Shown one piece after another: positions 13,360 to 23,000 of a stretch of DNA of 31,459 nucleotides; within the stretch, counting starts at the first letter, position 1; each line of letters begins with the position of its first letter. The notes below the pieces were generated by a model. It searched no databases, had not been told where the DNA came from, and worked only from the letters and a program-made list of their open reading frames with translations. Source of the DNA: a virus. The position numbers and the translations under genes are program-made. Where the stretch lies: IMG/VR virus record IMGVR_UViG_3300029309_000198, positions 1-31,459 of that record. The stretch is one strand, 5' to 3'.

Positions 13360-13731
13360 TCACTTAAAAACCATCTGAATAGATAGCGTCCGGTTCGGGT
13401 TAGCGCCTGCACCTGTCCCACCTGCGTTGCTTGCAACGTACCCAAGCCCGTTTGTAATGGTCAGGCCGTCCGGGAAGTGAAACACTTCATTTTTACCGTA
13501 AGTGATCGGGAAAACAAAATCAGGAGCGTCAACAGCGAGGTCTACCTGATCTTTGGTGTCATACAGCTTGAGGAAATCAAACCCCGAGGCTGCGGCCCCG
13601 CTGCTTGACACGAACAAAAAGTAAATCTTACCGCCCGCGCCAAACACATCGCTGACCGCAGTGTTGTTTGCAAGAGAATCAGTCAACTGGCTGAAGTCAA
13701 CGCGGGTAGACTGTTTATTTACTGTAGGCAT
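13360..13731 (-). CDS. Probable structural protein, paralog 2 (123 residues)
   Basis: The product has almost the same length as its neighbour at 12983-13351 and a similar order of motifs: FLKLYD near residue 52, FPDGLTITNG near 88, and a glycine-rich stretch near 105. An N-terminal polar segment precedes the beta-rich part. The translation start is preceded by GGGGTAATC. Both genes are at the far end of the late operon, where phages often keep fibre or decoration genes. The pair most likely arose by tandem duplication and diverged. No enzymatic motif is seen. Confidence 0.7.
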   Translation of the reverse strand: MPTVNKQSTRVDFSQLTDSLANNTAVSDVFGAGGKIYFLFVSSSGAAASGFDFLKLYDTKDQVDLAVDAPDFVFPITYGKNEVFHFPDGLTITNGLGYVASNAGGTGAGANPNRTLSIQMVFK

Positions 13732-13734
13732 TGA

Positions 13735-13914
13735 TTACCCCATTACTTCGTCGAGGTACGCGCTGACCTCCGACAATAGAAGCGCAATGATTTCGTCGCG
13801 CTCATCAGGAGTGATCTTCTGATCGTCAGCGAGTGCCACGGTGATCTTCCGGCCAACACGCAGGATGCGAGCAACAAGGGCAAAGATGTTGAACTTCTTT
13901 TGCTTCTTAGGCAT
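13735..13914 (-). CDS. Small basic helical protein, 59 residues
   Basis: I set the start at 13914 because the motif MPKKQKK, preceded by GGAG at suitable spacing, is a natural N-terminus; a longer frame would overlap the phosphoesterase gene by about 150 bases. The protein starts with a lysine-rich stretch and a hydrophobic helix (FALVARILRVGRKI). A second helix (DERDEIIALLLSEVSAYL) follows a DDQKITPDE turn. The KITPDE pattern occurs in small phage proteins, some of them near lysis genes, but the family is uncertain. It overlaps the phosphoesterase stop by 8 bases. Confidence 0.55.
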   Translation of the reverse strand: MPKKQKKFNIFALVARILRVGRKITVALADDQKITPDERDEIIALLLSEVSAYLDEVMG

Positions 13915-15067
13915 TTGTATCTCCGATAAACTGTTTCCACCCGGTCTCGAAGGCGATTCTCTCGTAAGGGTCTTGCCCCTCAAAGACTTTGCCGTTCCAG
14001 ACAATCCGGCCATTAGTGATTGGAAGTAAGTGCATATGAACGTCATTGGTGTTCTCGTCAAGTATAGCGACTCCCACGCCTTGTTGCCAGTCGGGAGTCA
14101 AAGAAACACCGGGAGTAGGCCCCGGAACGCGCACAAGGCATCCGGGAGATAAAGCAGTGACCGTTTGCGGGCCATTGGGGCCGTGAAAAGTCTTCTGTAC
14201 CATTTCGACCTTATGGATGTGACCGTATACCTCAGACCAGCGTGAGCTTTTGGCGATGGCTGTAGCCGTTCCGCCTGCTCCGCCGCGCACTTTGTTGCCG
14301 TGAGTCACCCGAACAGGAGAGTTTGATTCGGGCCAAAGCCACCAGTCCGCGCCGTAAGGCCCCACATAGTCGATGTCTAGCCGGTCAAGATGTAGAAGCC
14401 GGTTGAGGCTAAGTACGGGATCTGTTTCTAACGCAGGCGCTACGCCCGTCGCCTCGGGCAAAAGCTCGACCGCTGCTTTAGAGATGCGCTCTTCATGGTT
14501 GCCAGCTAAGTATAGAATCTTACTAGAAGGGGCGACAGAACGAAGGTCCGCAAGCCACCAATGAAGCTCGTCAATCGCGGGCTGGGTCGTTTGCCGATAC
14601 TCGGGCTTACGGGGGAATCGCGTACTCCAAGGCGCTAGATCCAACATGTCGCCCAAGAGTACAATGTTGGTGGGCTGCATCTCTTTGGCCAGCGCAATCA
14701 CAGCGTCCATTGCTGTGCGGTCGTGCATAGGCTCAAGGTATGTGTACCTTTTCCGCCAGCAAAAGCCCAACTGTAAATCAGGGATAAACAAAGTGCTTTG
14801 TAGCCCTGAGCTTCTGACCCCCGGCTCGATTCGCGGGATGTACTTGGGAGGGTGAGCGGGTTTTCGGTCAGGCTCAATCTTCCGTTCAAGGTAAGCTTTG
14901 ACCTGATAAAGCGTGATAGTGTCTTCGCCGCCTTTGACGCTCTGCTCCCAAGAGTTGCACTTCCATGAAGAGACGCGCCATTTTTCTGTGTCTACTTTGG
15001 CGTGCTCCAGCAATTGCTTCAGGGTCTTAACCCGATGCCCTTGTGCGCTGATGGTGATTTCTTCCAC
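13907..15067 (-). CDS. Calcineurin-like metallophosphoesterase with N-terminal HTH-like domain
   Basis: Residues 1-65 form a small helical domain that looks like a helix-turn-helix (TLKQLLEHAKVD and LYQVKAYLE). The catalytic part has IPDLQLG at 95-101, GDMLD at 139-143, GNHEE at 189-193, THGNK at 255-259 and YGHIH near 281-285, which are metal-binding motifs of calcineurin-like phosphoesterases. The first motif is D-x-Q (D97, Q99) instead of D-x-H. Phages encode such enzymes as phosphatases or nucleases of uncertain substrate. The start is GTG 15067, two bases from the previous stop, with no clear Shine-Dalgarno site, so translational coupling is likely. Placement among late genes is unusual for a free enzyme and might mean a packaged protein. 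Confidence 0.8.
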   Translation of the reverse strand: MEEITISAQGHRVKTLKQLLEHAKVDTEKWRVSSWKCNSWEQSVKGGEDTITLYQVKAYLERKIEPDRKPAHPPKYIPRIEPGVRSSGLQSTLFIPDLQLGFCWRKRYTYLEPMHDRTAMDAVIALAKEMQPTNIVLLGDMLDLAPWSTRFPRKPEYRQTTQPAIDELHWWLADLRSVAPSSKILYLAGNHEERISKAAVELLPEATGVAPALETDPVLSLNRLLHLDRLDIDYVGPYGADWWLWPESNSPVRVTHGNKVRGGAGGTATAIAKSSRWSEVYGHIHKVEMVQKTFHGPNGPQTVTALSPGCLVRVPGPTPGVSLTPDWQQGVGVAILDENTNDVHMHLLPITNGRIVWNGKVFEGQDPYERIAFETGWKQFIGDTNA

Positions 15068-15069
15068 GG

Positions 15070-15501
15070 CTAAAGAATGCCCTCAGCCATGTCTGGGGAC
15101 TTAAACTTCACATCATCAATAGTCTTGTCCCGATAATCCCGTAGCGCGGGATCTTTTTGTTCGGCGGTTAGCTTACGTCTTACACGCGCGTCAAAGCTGC
15201 TCTCGCCGTAAGGAGCCATCTCGCGGGCAAGCCGCGCCCTACGTCCTGCCTGCATCATATCCTGAAGGGCCGTAGTTCTAGGGGCGTCCGGCGAGGCCAT
15301 TCTAGCCGCCGCTGCGGTGCCTTGTGCTAACTGTTGATCTTCGGCAACCTTCTTTTCTTTCTTGTCTTTAAATGCGCCGCCTAGTCCACCGGCAACCGCG
15401 CCAACGGCGCCCCCAATAAGAGTACCAACTCCGGGAACGATTGAGCCTATTGCCGCGCCTGTTGAGGCTCCAGTCGCTGCGCCTTTAGCGATGTTGCTCA
15501 T
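15070..15501 (-). CDS. Glycine-zipper protein, candidate internal/ejection protein
   Basis: The first 45 residues are rich in glycine and alanine with repeated GxxxG spacing (residues about 7-43) and a hydrophobic profile, typical of a membrane-inserting glycine zipper. The remaining 100 residues are charged and helical, with KDKKEKK at 45-51 and an R-rich middle. In podoviruses, small membrane-active virion proteins of this kind often accompany a giant internal protein and form part of the DNA-ejection channel. Here it is encoded in the same operon as the 2028-residue protein. A holin is an alternative reading. No enzyme motif is seen. Confidence 0.6.
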   Translation of the reverse strand: MSNIAKGAATGASTGAAIGSIVPGVGTLIGGAVGAVAGGLGGAFKDKKEKKVAEDQQLAQGTAAAARMASPDAPRTTALQDMMQAGRRARLAREMAPYGESSFDARVRRKLTAEQKDPALRDYRDKTIDDVKFKSPDMAEGIL

Positions 15502-15517
15502 CGACCCCCCAGACTAC

Positions 15518-16231
15518 CTAGTGTGTAGGCTCGATGTCTAAGATGAACGTCAAGTTGGACATATCGTTGTCGTAGTTAAAACCCTCAGCAAGAAGCGTGA
15601 GGTAGAGGCTGTTTTTTTCCGTGAAGTTCGGACCATCTACAACGGTCGTCACACCAGCAATGGGGCTTTGAACATCGTAGAAGATACCTCCGGGCGGGAA
15701 GGCCCCCGAGGTTGTCTTAATAGTAGCGCCCTCAATCACGGGAGTGATGTTAGCGGGTGTTGCAGGAAAGGCTAGAGAGCCTGCTGCGTCGGTCGCATGA
15801 GGGGCATTATAAAATCCACCAGAGCCGATACCGCCGCAGTTTACCGGAACACAATCGACCGCGCTTACAAACCTACCATTACCGGGTCCAGTTTCGCCCA
15901 AAGAAAACCCCGCGAGAGTATTTCGGTTTTGTTGATCATACGCCAGTTGGGAGAAAATAGTGGGCACATAGGCTGTAGACCGTTTGTTCAGTCCCGGCTC
16001 ACCAACGTAGTGCAGATACAAAGAGTCGTAAGTCCGAGGAAGGTTGGCTAACGGGCCGGGTGACACTGCGATGATTCCTACGCGACGAATAAGGCCACGA
16101 GCAGGAACCCCAGCAAACTCTACCGTTACGGTCTCGCCTGCGGTTTCAGGAAGTGTCTGCGTCCCGCCGCCACCCGCTTGTACGCGGACAGCGTATTGTA
16201 TTCGAGATTGCCTAGTTCGAGCAATGCTCAT
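15518..16231 (-). CDS. Probable virion structural protein, 237 residues
   Basis: The protein is beta-rich throughout, with many Gly, Pro, Thr and aromatic residues and few lysines, and no signal peptide or membrane helix. A segment near 25-50 (TAGETVTVEF) and another near 150-200 look like beta-sandwich strands. Two cysteines lie near residues 127 and 131 in VDCVPVNC. This composition is usual for capsid or tail structural proteins. It sits between a glycine-zipper gene and a decoration-like gene in the late arm. No family name can be justified. The start is preceded by AAGGGGG. Confidence 0.65.
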   Translation of the reverse strand: MSIARTRQSRIQYAVRVQAGGGGTQTLPETAGETVTVEFAGVPARGLIRRVGIIAVSPGPLANLPRTYDSLYLHYVGEPGLNKRSTAYVPTIFSQLAYDQQNRNTLAGFSLGETGPGNGRFVSAVDCVPVNCGGIGSGGFYNAPHATDAAGSLAFPATPANITPVIEGATIKTTSGAFPPGGIFYDVQSPIAGVTTVVDGPNFTEKNSLYLTLLAEGFNYDNDMSNLTFILDIEPTH

Positions 16232-16242
16232 TTAGGCCCCCT

Positions 16243-16701
16243 TTATGGGATTACAGCGAGGTTCTGAACGCCTTCACCACTAAAATGAACTTTGCCTGCT
16301 GTGGCTCCGCCGACTACAACAACGGTTCCGACCTCTCGGATTACGTCACCACTTGCCGAAGGTACAGTCAGGGTCAGCTCGCCAGCGGTGAGGGAGACAT
16401 ACACAGGGTCACCGACTGCACCGGCAGAAGTGTCCATAGTCACGATCTTCCAAGGCAACGCCACTCCGTATCCACCAGCGGGGATTTCGTGTTTCGCCAC
16501 CAGCAACCGGCCTCGCGTAGTCGCAAGAGCGTCCGCATCTGTCTTTCCTACCTTCAGGAAAGGGCCAGAGGCACCTACACCACAGAGGATGGTCTCTGCG
16601 GGCAGCGCGTTTGCCGGGTCGTTGTTGAGGACTTTGACGCCCTCTGCGTAGTTAAAGTCGCGACCTGCTTTGATGAGGCGCTGCTTCAAGTTGCCAGCCA
16701 T
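16243..16701 (-). CDS. Decoration-like virion protein, 152 residues
   Basis: Polar N-terminus, then a beta-rich body with a tight glycine pattern: VGASGPFLKVGK near 42-53, ATTRGRLLVAKH near 60-71, IPAGGYGVALPW near 73-84, VGDPVYVSL near 96-104 and a C-terminal strand with VHFSGEG. This resembles small capsid-decoration or head-fibre proteins that bind as trimers, with a VGDPVYV-type motif I have seen in such proteins. It lies in the late arm, but far from the capsid gene; a second candidate decoration protein lies at 29054-29533 next to the major capsid gene. The start follows GGAGACAT. Confidence 0.6.
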   Translation of the reverse strand: MAGNLKQRLIKAGRDFNYAEGVKVLNNDPANALPAETILCGVGASGPFLKVGKTDADALATTRGRLLVAKHEIPAGGYGVALPWKIVTMDTSAGAVGDPVYVSLTAGELTLTVPSASGDVIREVGTVVVVGGATAGKVHFSGEGVQNLAVIP

Positions 16702-16751
16702 TTAATGTCTCCTATAGACTATCCAAAGCGGATGTTGTTTCTATACAGTGC

Positions 16752-17054
16752 CTATGGTACTGTGTCAAGGGTTTGCCCTGCAAGAGCAGGATTCATTGCG
16801 GTGTTTGCAAGCATCATGGTGTCATGTCCGAGAAGGCCCCCGATGAGAATCAAGCCCAAAACTATGGTTTGAGGATTCTTGAGCGCCGTACCCCAATCAA
16901 ACTGATTTCGTTTTGCGATTTCAATAAGTTGAGCTTCGATGCGGTCTAGTGTCTTACCGGAATGCTTTTGTTCGTTTTGAACGATGGCAAGGGCCTCGCG
17001 GATGCCTCCTACTTGGTCTTCGAGGACTGTGACGCGCTGATCTAAGTTGGACAT
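16752..17054 (-). CDS. Coiled-coil protein with C-terminal membrane span, 100 residues
   Basis: The first 50 residues have heptad spacing typical of a coiled coil (VTVLEDQVGGIREALAIVQ). Residues about 63-80 (PQTIVLGLILIGGLLG) form one hydrophobic span, and a short polar tail follows. This resembles XhlA-like or holin-like phage proteins, which have a coiled coil followed by a membrane helix. It is placed directly after the giant internal-virion gene, sharing a base with that gene's stop as TAATG. It may be a membrane-anchored partner of the ejection apparatus or a lysis protein. The sequence does not distinguish these. Confidence 0.6.
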   Translation of the reverse strand: MSNLDQRVTVLEDQVGGIREALAIVQNEQKHSGKTLDRIEAQLIEIAKRNQFDWGTALKNPQTIVLGLILIGGLLGHDTMMLANTAMNPALAGQTLDTVP

Positions 17055-20000
17055 TATTCCACCATACCTTCTTTCCCCGCCTTCTTGTATTCGCGGGTTA
17101 GCTCTCGTCGATTTGCTTTAGCGGTGTAGCTTGCAGTTTCATTTCCGTGGAAAAGGTAAACTCTTTGTATGTTCATTAACTGACCTAATGCTACTAGTCT
17201 CTTTTCTACTTCAGATTTGTCCAACCCAGCAAGGTAGGCGCGGGTCTCGATTGGCGTTAAAGCGCCTAGATCCGTACCAAATACAACGGAGGCCATAAGA
17301 CGTAAACGGTTGGCCTCTCGCCCAGCCATGTCTAGCAGCCCGGTCTTGATGAGGTTGTCATTAGATCTGATCTTGCCGTTTGTTTTGGTCAAACCTAAAG
17401 AATCGCTCATACCAAACAGGCGGGCAAACTCAAGCTCTGCTCCGGTCAACGGCTTTCCATAGGCTGATTTTGGGGGTACAGGCAGCCCTGCGAGCTTCTT
17501 CAGAGAATCCTCGAACGCGCTTTCCGCCAATGGGTTCATCATGTTGACCATTTCTTCCAGTATAAAGGAAGCGCCTTGTCGTGTGTCAAAATCCACATCG
17601 GTTCTTAGGCCCGCAATGGCTGCCCCCGATACAAGGTGGATCATCTCCGAGTACATGTTTTGAAACTCAATAGACGTAAGCCGCGTAGATACTGTGCGGG
17701 CGTAGTTTACACGTTCGCGGCCTAGCTCCGACATAAGCCGCTGGCCTTCTGGGGTCAGGGTTCCTACGTCAGAAATCATGTAATCCATAAGCCAGTCAGG
17801 GATTTCTAGCTCTGCGGCAATCTGCGCCTGCTCTTCAGGGGTCAGGACTCTAGAGGGATCGACATACTGCTCATGAAATACGACGTTAGCGAATCGGCTC
17901 AAGGCCTCCATCCGCTGCTGCTTGGTGTTGAAAGTAACGTGCCTTTTAGCGTAGTCCATCAAGTCGTCGGACCCGTGAAACAGGGCGTTAAAGTTCTGTA
18001 CGATCGCGTTCTTAGAGAAGACGTAGAAGGCACTAAATCGGGCAATGTACTCCGTCTCAAACTTACCCACACTGGTCTGGTAATCATAGAGCGCCCTAGA
18101 CATCATGTCGGCAGCCTCGTCCCTCGACATCCCCTTGTTGAAGCGGAGATGCGCGTAAAACTGAATACGCTGACGCCGCTGGGCGGCCCGCATTGTGATG
18201 TCCATGATGTCGAAGTATTCGTCTTTAGCTTCTTGGAGAGTGCGTATTGCGGGATTGGTGGCCCTGATGCCTTTCTCGACTAAGCCAATGTCGCGGTCGG
18301 CGGCCTCCCGAAGCTCGACTCCCCAGTCAGTGTGCCGGATACTGTCGTCGATCCCGTCTTCTAAAGCCTCGTTCATCAGCTTGGCAGGGTTTACTTCGAC
18401 AGTCTCACCGTTGGCTTTCTTGTAAACCTTAACCTCATCAGCCCCTTCGAGAACATCGTCGATAAATCGGTTAAAGCTCGCATCAAACAGCGAGGGCAAT
18501 CTCAAGCCCACGTCTCCCGCCGCTTCAGCAGCCTTGCGGGTAGCATCTTGTAGTCTGGTTCCAATGTAAGGGACGTATCCAAGTGACCCGTACATCGAGA
18601 TCACAGCCGCCTCACTTATGCTTAGTTCCGTCGCCATCTGCGAAAAGTCACCCACGGAGTTGTTCATAAAGAATCCGGGGTTAGGCACCAAGAAGCCGCC
18701 AAGGACGTGCCGTTTCCACAGTCTAATCATCTTTTCGGCCCCGCCCGCTATAGCCGCAATCAATGGGTTCTGTGCTGCCGCGTCAGACAAGTTTTCCGTC
18801 AGCTTCTTAGAAATGCCGTCGAGGTTCCTTGAAAACGTCTCAAGTTTAAAGCGGGGGACAATCCGCATATTGCCGTTAGCGTCCATCGAGTGAGCTACTA
18901 GCTCCATGAAATCATCAGAGGCCTGTCGGACGTTGCTGGCCAAATCTTTCTTATACGCCTGTTGAATCAGATTTGGACCAAAACGCAGGTAAGCGTCGGC
19001 AACATCTAGAAACGAAAGCTCCGGCTCCCGCATTGTTAGGTCTTTAATCGGAACATCGTCAAAAGTTCCATCGGGGTTAAGCAGTCGCCCCTTTGTTACG
19101 CCGTCTTCGGTAATAATCTCCATCAACTCTCGCGAAACAACAGAGTTTCCTTCCGTAGCGGCCTTCTCTACCGATGAAAGCGCGCCTCGCTTTTTGCCTG
19201 CGTATTTTGTGGTGTTGGTAACACTGCGATAAAGCTCTACATCGGACTTGAGGACCACCATGTCGCCTTCTTCTAGCGTTTGGCGGAACGGTATTGATTC
19301 TTTGCCTCTCCCGATAAATCGTTCGTAGGCTCGGATTGTGCGGACATTTAGTCCGGCCCCGACTAGATTCGCCATGCGAGACGTGTACACTTCTTCGACA
19401 GCGGCACCCAGCACAGACTTATAAGACAAGGCTAAATCTTTAGTGGGAATGTCTTCAAACTTAGCCGCTACCCGTGGAATCGGCTTGCCCGCTACTCGCG
19501 TTTCACCGATTGCGTCAAAAGCAAGCCGCTGCATCCCTTCGAGAGTCAGGTCTGCCGGTGCGTCTTTGAGTTTCTCTACAAACTTCATCACCGCGCCACC
19601 AGCGGCGAGCGCCTCATCTCTTGTGGCGGCGTCCGATATAAACGCTTTTACAAAGGCTTCAAGAGAAACAGATTGCTGGTTTTTAAAGAACTCTTCGCGG
19701 GCGGCTTTGTTTCTCGGGATGACCCGCGCAATGTTGAGGAAGCCCTCCTTGGCTGTTTCAAAGAACGACGACCCCATGCCGATGTTTCCGCTGACTTCAA
19801 CTCCGGGGCGGAGAATCACCTTTTCGCCAGAGGTTAGATACTGCTTGATTAGGTCATTACGCTGGCCCTCAGGGGCGTAACGCACGATCAGGCTCAAGTC
19901 TTGGCTGCTGGCGCGGGCGAAACGTGCGACCCGCTTGGCAATCCTGTCCACCGATTTTGAGAACCTCGGCCCTAGAAGCGCGACCTTGGTGTTAAAAATC

Positions 20001-23000
20001 GTACCGATTCTGCGTGTGATTAGGTCGCCGACACGCACCCTTGTAGCAGCATACCAAGTCTTAGGGTCAACAAAAGCGTCTACCACCAGCCCAATCTTAA
20101 TCTTGTTCATGGTCGCAGGAGATGCCCAGATGCGCTCCATTAGATCGGGGCGTATGATCGCCTCAAGGAAGTCTTTATCGGACAGAGAGGCCAGATCGTC
20201 CGCCGCCAACTTCCGGAGATCACCAAGGCGCTCTGTGTTTTCTAGAATCTCAGGAACGCCCTCGCCGCCCTCTACGAGCTTCCGAATGGCGTCTCCACCC
20301 TCTTGAGTCTTAGCGATGTCAATCGCCGAGGCCATCTTGTTAAGGGTCTGCAACATAAAAGAAGAGACATCTGCCTGCGCTTCCAGTGCTTTGGGGCCTA
20401 GCTGTACCTCATCGCCCACAGCCTTTCCAACCTTTTCCGCCATGACGATTTCATCTGAAGCCCTTCGTATAGCCGCATCGGCGTCTTGCGCCGCTTGCTG
20501 TAGCTCCTCTATGGCCTTCGTTTGATCTGCCTTCATAGTCCTTAGCGCCGCCGCGTTGATGCCTTTTGCTCCGGCTCCGGCCAGCAAGTCGTCAAACGCT
20601 TTTACACCTTTCGGGGTAAGGCTTGCCCTGACATTGGCAAGCGCGTTTTCAAGAGCCTTTTGTGCCTTGGTTTGCTTCTCAAGGGCGGCGTCGGCACGCT
20701 TTTTTAATCTGGCTTGGTGCTTAGACAGAGGCGTTGATATTTCTTTCTGGTAAAACTTTGCGACCTTATCCCGCAGGGCCTTCTTTGCCGCACGGGCCTC
20801 CTTTGCGGTCTTAAACTTCTTGGTCTGAAGCGTGGCGATTTCATTGCGAAGATTGGTGGCGTCGAGGTCTCTGTTTTTAAAGAACGCCTTGGCGTCATCA
20901 CTGTCGAGGTACGCTTCTAACTTCTTAGACTTGCCTGTTCTAATGTACTTATCAAAGGCATCATCATCGACCATGGCGCGAGCGGTGGCCATTGCAATGT
21001 GATCTGCTTGTGCTTTTTTCTGGAAAGCTGTTGCCCTGTTCAGTGAGGCTTGTAGGCCCCGAAGGTCGTCGCCGGACGCGGCAATGGAGTCAAGCACAGC
21101 CTTGTTGACGGCTTCCGCAGCCTCCGCGTCAGTCTTGGCCGCTTTGGCCTTTTCCATGTTTTCTAGCGCGTTCGCCCTATTCTTTACAGCAGATTCTGCC
21201 CTCCGCTTAATGCTGTGCGTCTCGCGCCTAATCACATCACCAAGGCCTGTTGCTTGGCCGCCATATTTTGTCCCAGCGTCATAAGCCATCTGCTGAAGAA
21301 TCACACGGGCTGTTCCCGATCTGTCTTTTTTTGCCGCATCTTGCAGGGCATCTGCGATGTTAACCGGATTGGCTCTCTGCTCTTCTGTTAGTTCATCAAC
21401 CGCCCTAAGCAGTACATTTTTGCCTTCGTCGAGGCGGTCAATGTGACGCAAGCCAGCTATGCGCTCTGCCGCCTTGAAGCCTTTGCCTACGGCCTTTCCC
21501 GCTTTGCCCGCAAAGGGCAGTCCGTAAAAAACGTCCGGTTCTAGAATCATGACCCCGAACATGGGAACCCCGAACATTATTGCTGCGGCAGTAGGATTTG
21601 CTTCCCCGAAATCATCAAACAGCACCGGCCCTGCTTCCGTTAAGAGCCTGCCCGAGTTGTCGGTGGTAGTTGCGATTTCTTCTACAAGACGATCGCTGTT
21701 CCATATCTGCCCCATGCGCCGGAGAATCCAAGCTCCTCGACCCGTCGCCTCGTCACCAAACTCGCGGACGTAATCTTTGTGTGCGAGGTGATACGCGGCC
21801 CCTACTGCCTCTGTAGGCGCATATCTAAAGATGGAGTCGGTAGCGTTGGCTACCCCTCCGTCTGAAATGTAAGTAGCGGCGATGCCCTTCTCGGCCACCT
21901 GCTGCGCCTCCTCGCCCTTTCTGCCTATAGTTCCGGCGATTTGCCTGTGAGGCAAAAATGGAGCAAGTAGTGGCTTGAGAATCGGAATCGTAGATATAGG
22001 CCCGAGGATGCCCGTGCCGTCGAGGTAGTTTTGAAGCGCCTCGTCATTTCGACGGTAGACAAATGCGGGGGTATTCCTCTCGATGCGGGAGATGTCGCCC
22101 CTTGCGAGGCCTTCAGCTTCCGATCGAATCTCGTCTCGCTCAGATTCGCTAAAACTAAGCAGAGGCTTGTTCTTCGTAAGCTTCTGGATGTAGTGGGCCT
22201 TAGCGGATGTATACGCAACATCAAGGTCAATGCCCTTGGTTTTACCCGTAGGGTCAACAAAAAGGGGCTTGTAAACGTCCATAGCCAGCGCGTCTTTCTG
22301 GGGCCGGTACGCATTGCTAAGGTATTTCTTTCGCTCCGAGGGACTGTCGAAGGCAAACTCTGCAAACTCATCTGTTGTTGGTGTGTCGGTAAGCCCGAGA
22401 GAGACGCTTCTATATAGCTCTGGGTCAGACGCATCAGAGTATAGAACCTGTTCTGCCCCCGGCTTTAGATGGGACGCCTGTTGCTCATCAAAGCCAGTGC
22501 CTGTCATCTTGGCCGCGCCTGCCAACTTGCCCTTAACAATGCCCACAGAGCGGTATTTTGTCTTTCGGTTAGCCGCCTCGTCTTTTAGCCTCTGTTGATC
22601 TGCATTGTAAGCCTCCGCGTCTTTGCGGAAGTTCTTTTTGAGGTCTTCGAGGTCTTTATACTCGCGCCCAAGCTGCGTCATAGACATGACGTTGAGGGCC
22701 TTAAACTCATCCTCGCCTAGCTTTTCATGCTCTTCTTCTCGGAGCGCATGGCCGACGATTGTGCTGAGGCGCTTCTGTCTTACCGAATCGTTAGAGAGCG
22801 TTTGTTCTTTGGCTAGAATCATATCAAGCGCATCTTTTTGCTGAGGAAGCATCGAGATGCCCTTGTCGTAGGCTGCCTGCTTGGCTTCTTGAGACGGCAT
22901 CCGGGTCCGAATAGAGGCTGTCTCGACCCCTGCTGTTCGGCCCTCTGTGGCAGGCTGCATCGCCTTAGCAGCGGCGTTGCCTTTTTCCGCTTGGACTCTG

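Noticed and set aside
13915-14061. N-terminal extension of the small helical protein to 108 residues.
   Set aside because: The extra residues overlap the phosphoesterase gene in another frame, while MPKKQKK with GGAG upstream at 13914 is a better start.
16702-16751. A possible minus-strand promoter in the 50-base gap between two late genes.
   Set aside because: AT-rich hexamers are present, but no pair has acceptable spacing and sequence; only a ribosome binding site is supported.
21640-21670. A DNSGR (D-x-x-G-R) motif in the giant minus-strand protein, resembling a motif of T7/N4-type RNA polymerases.
   Set aside because: The other polymerase motifs (a motif B lysine helix and an HDD-type motif C) are not found, so a virion RNA polymerase is not supported.
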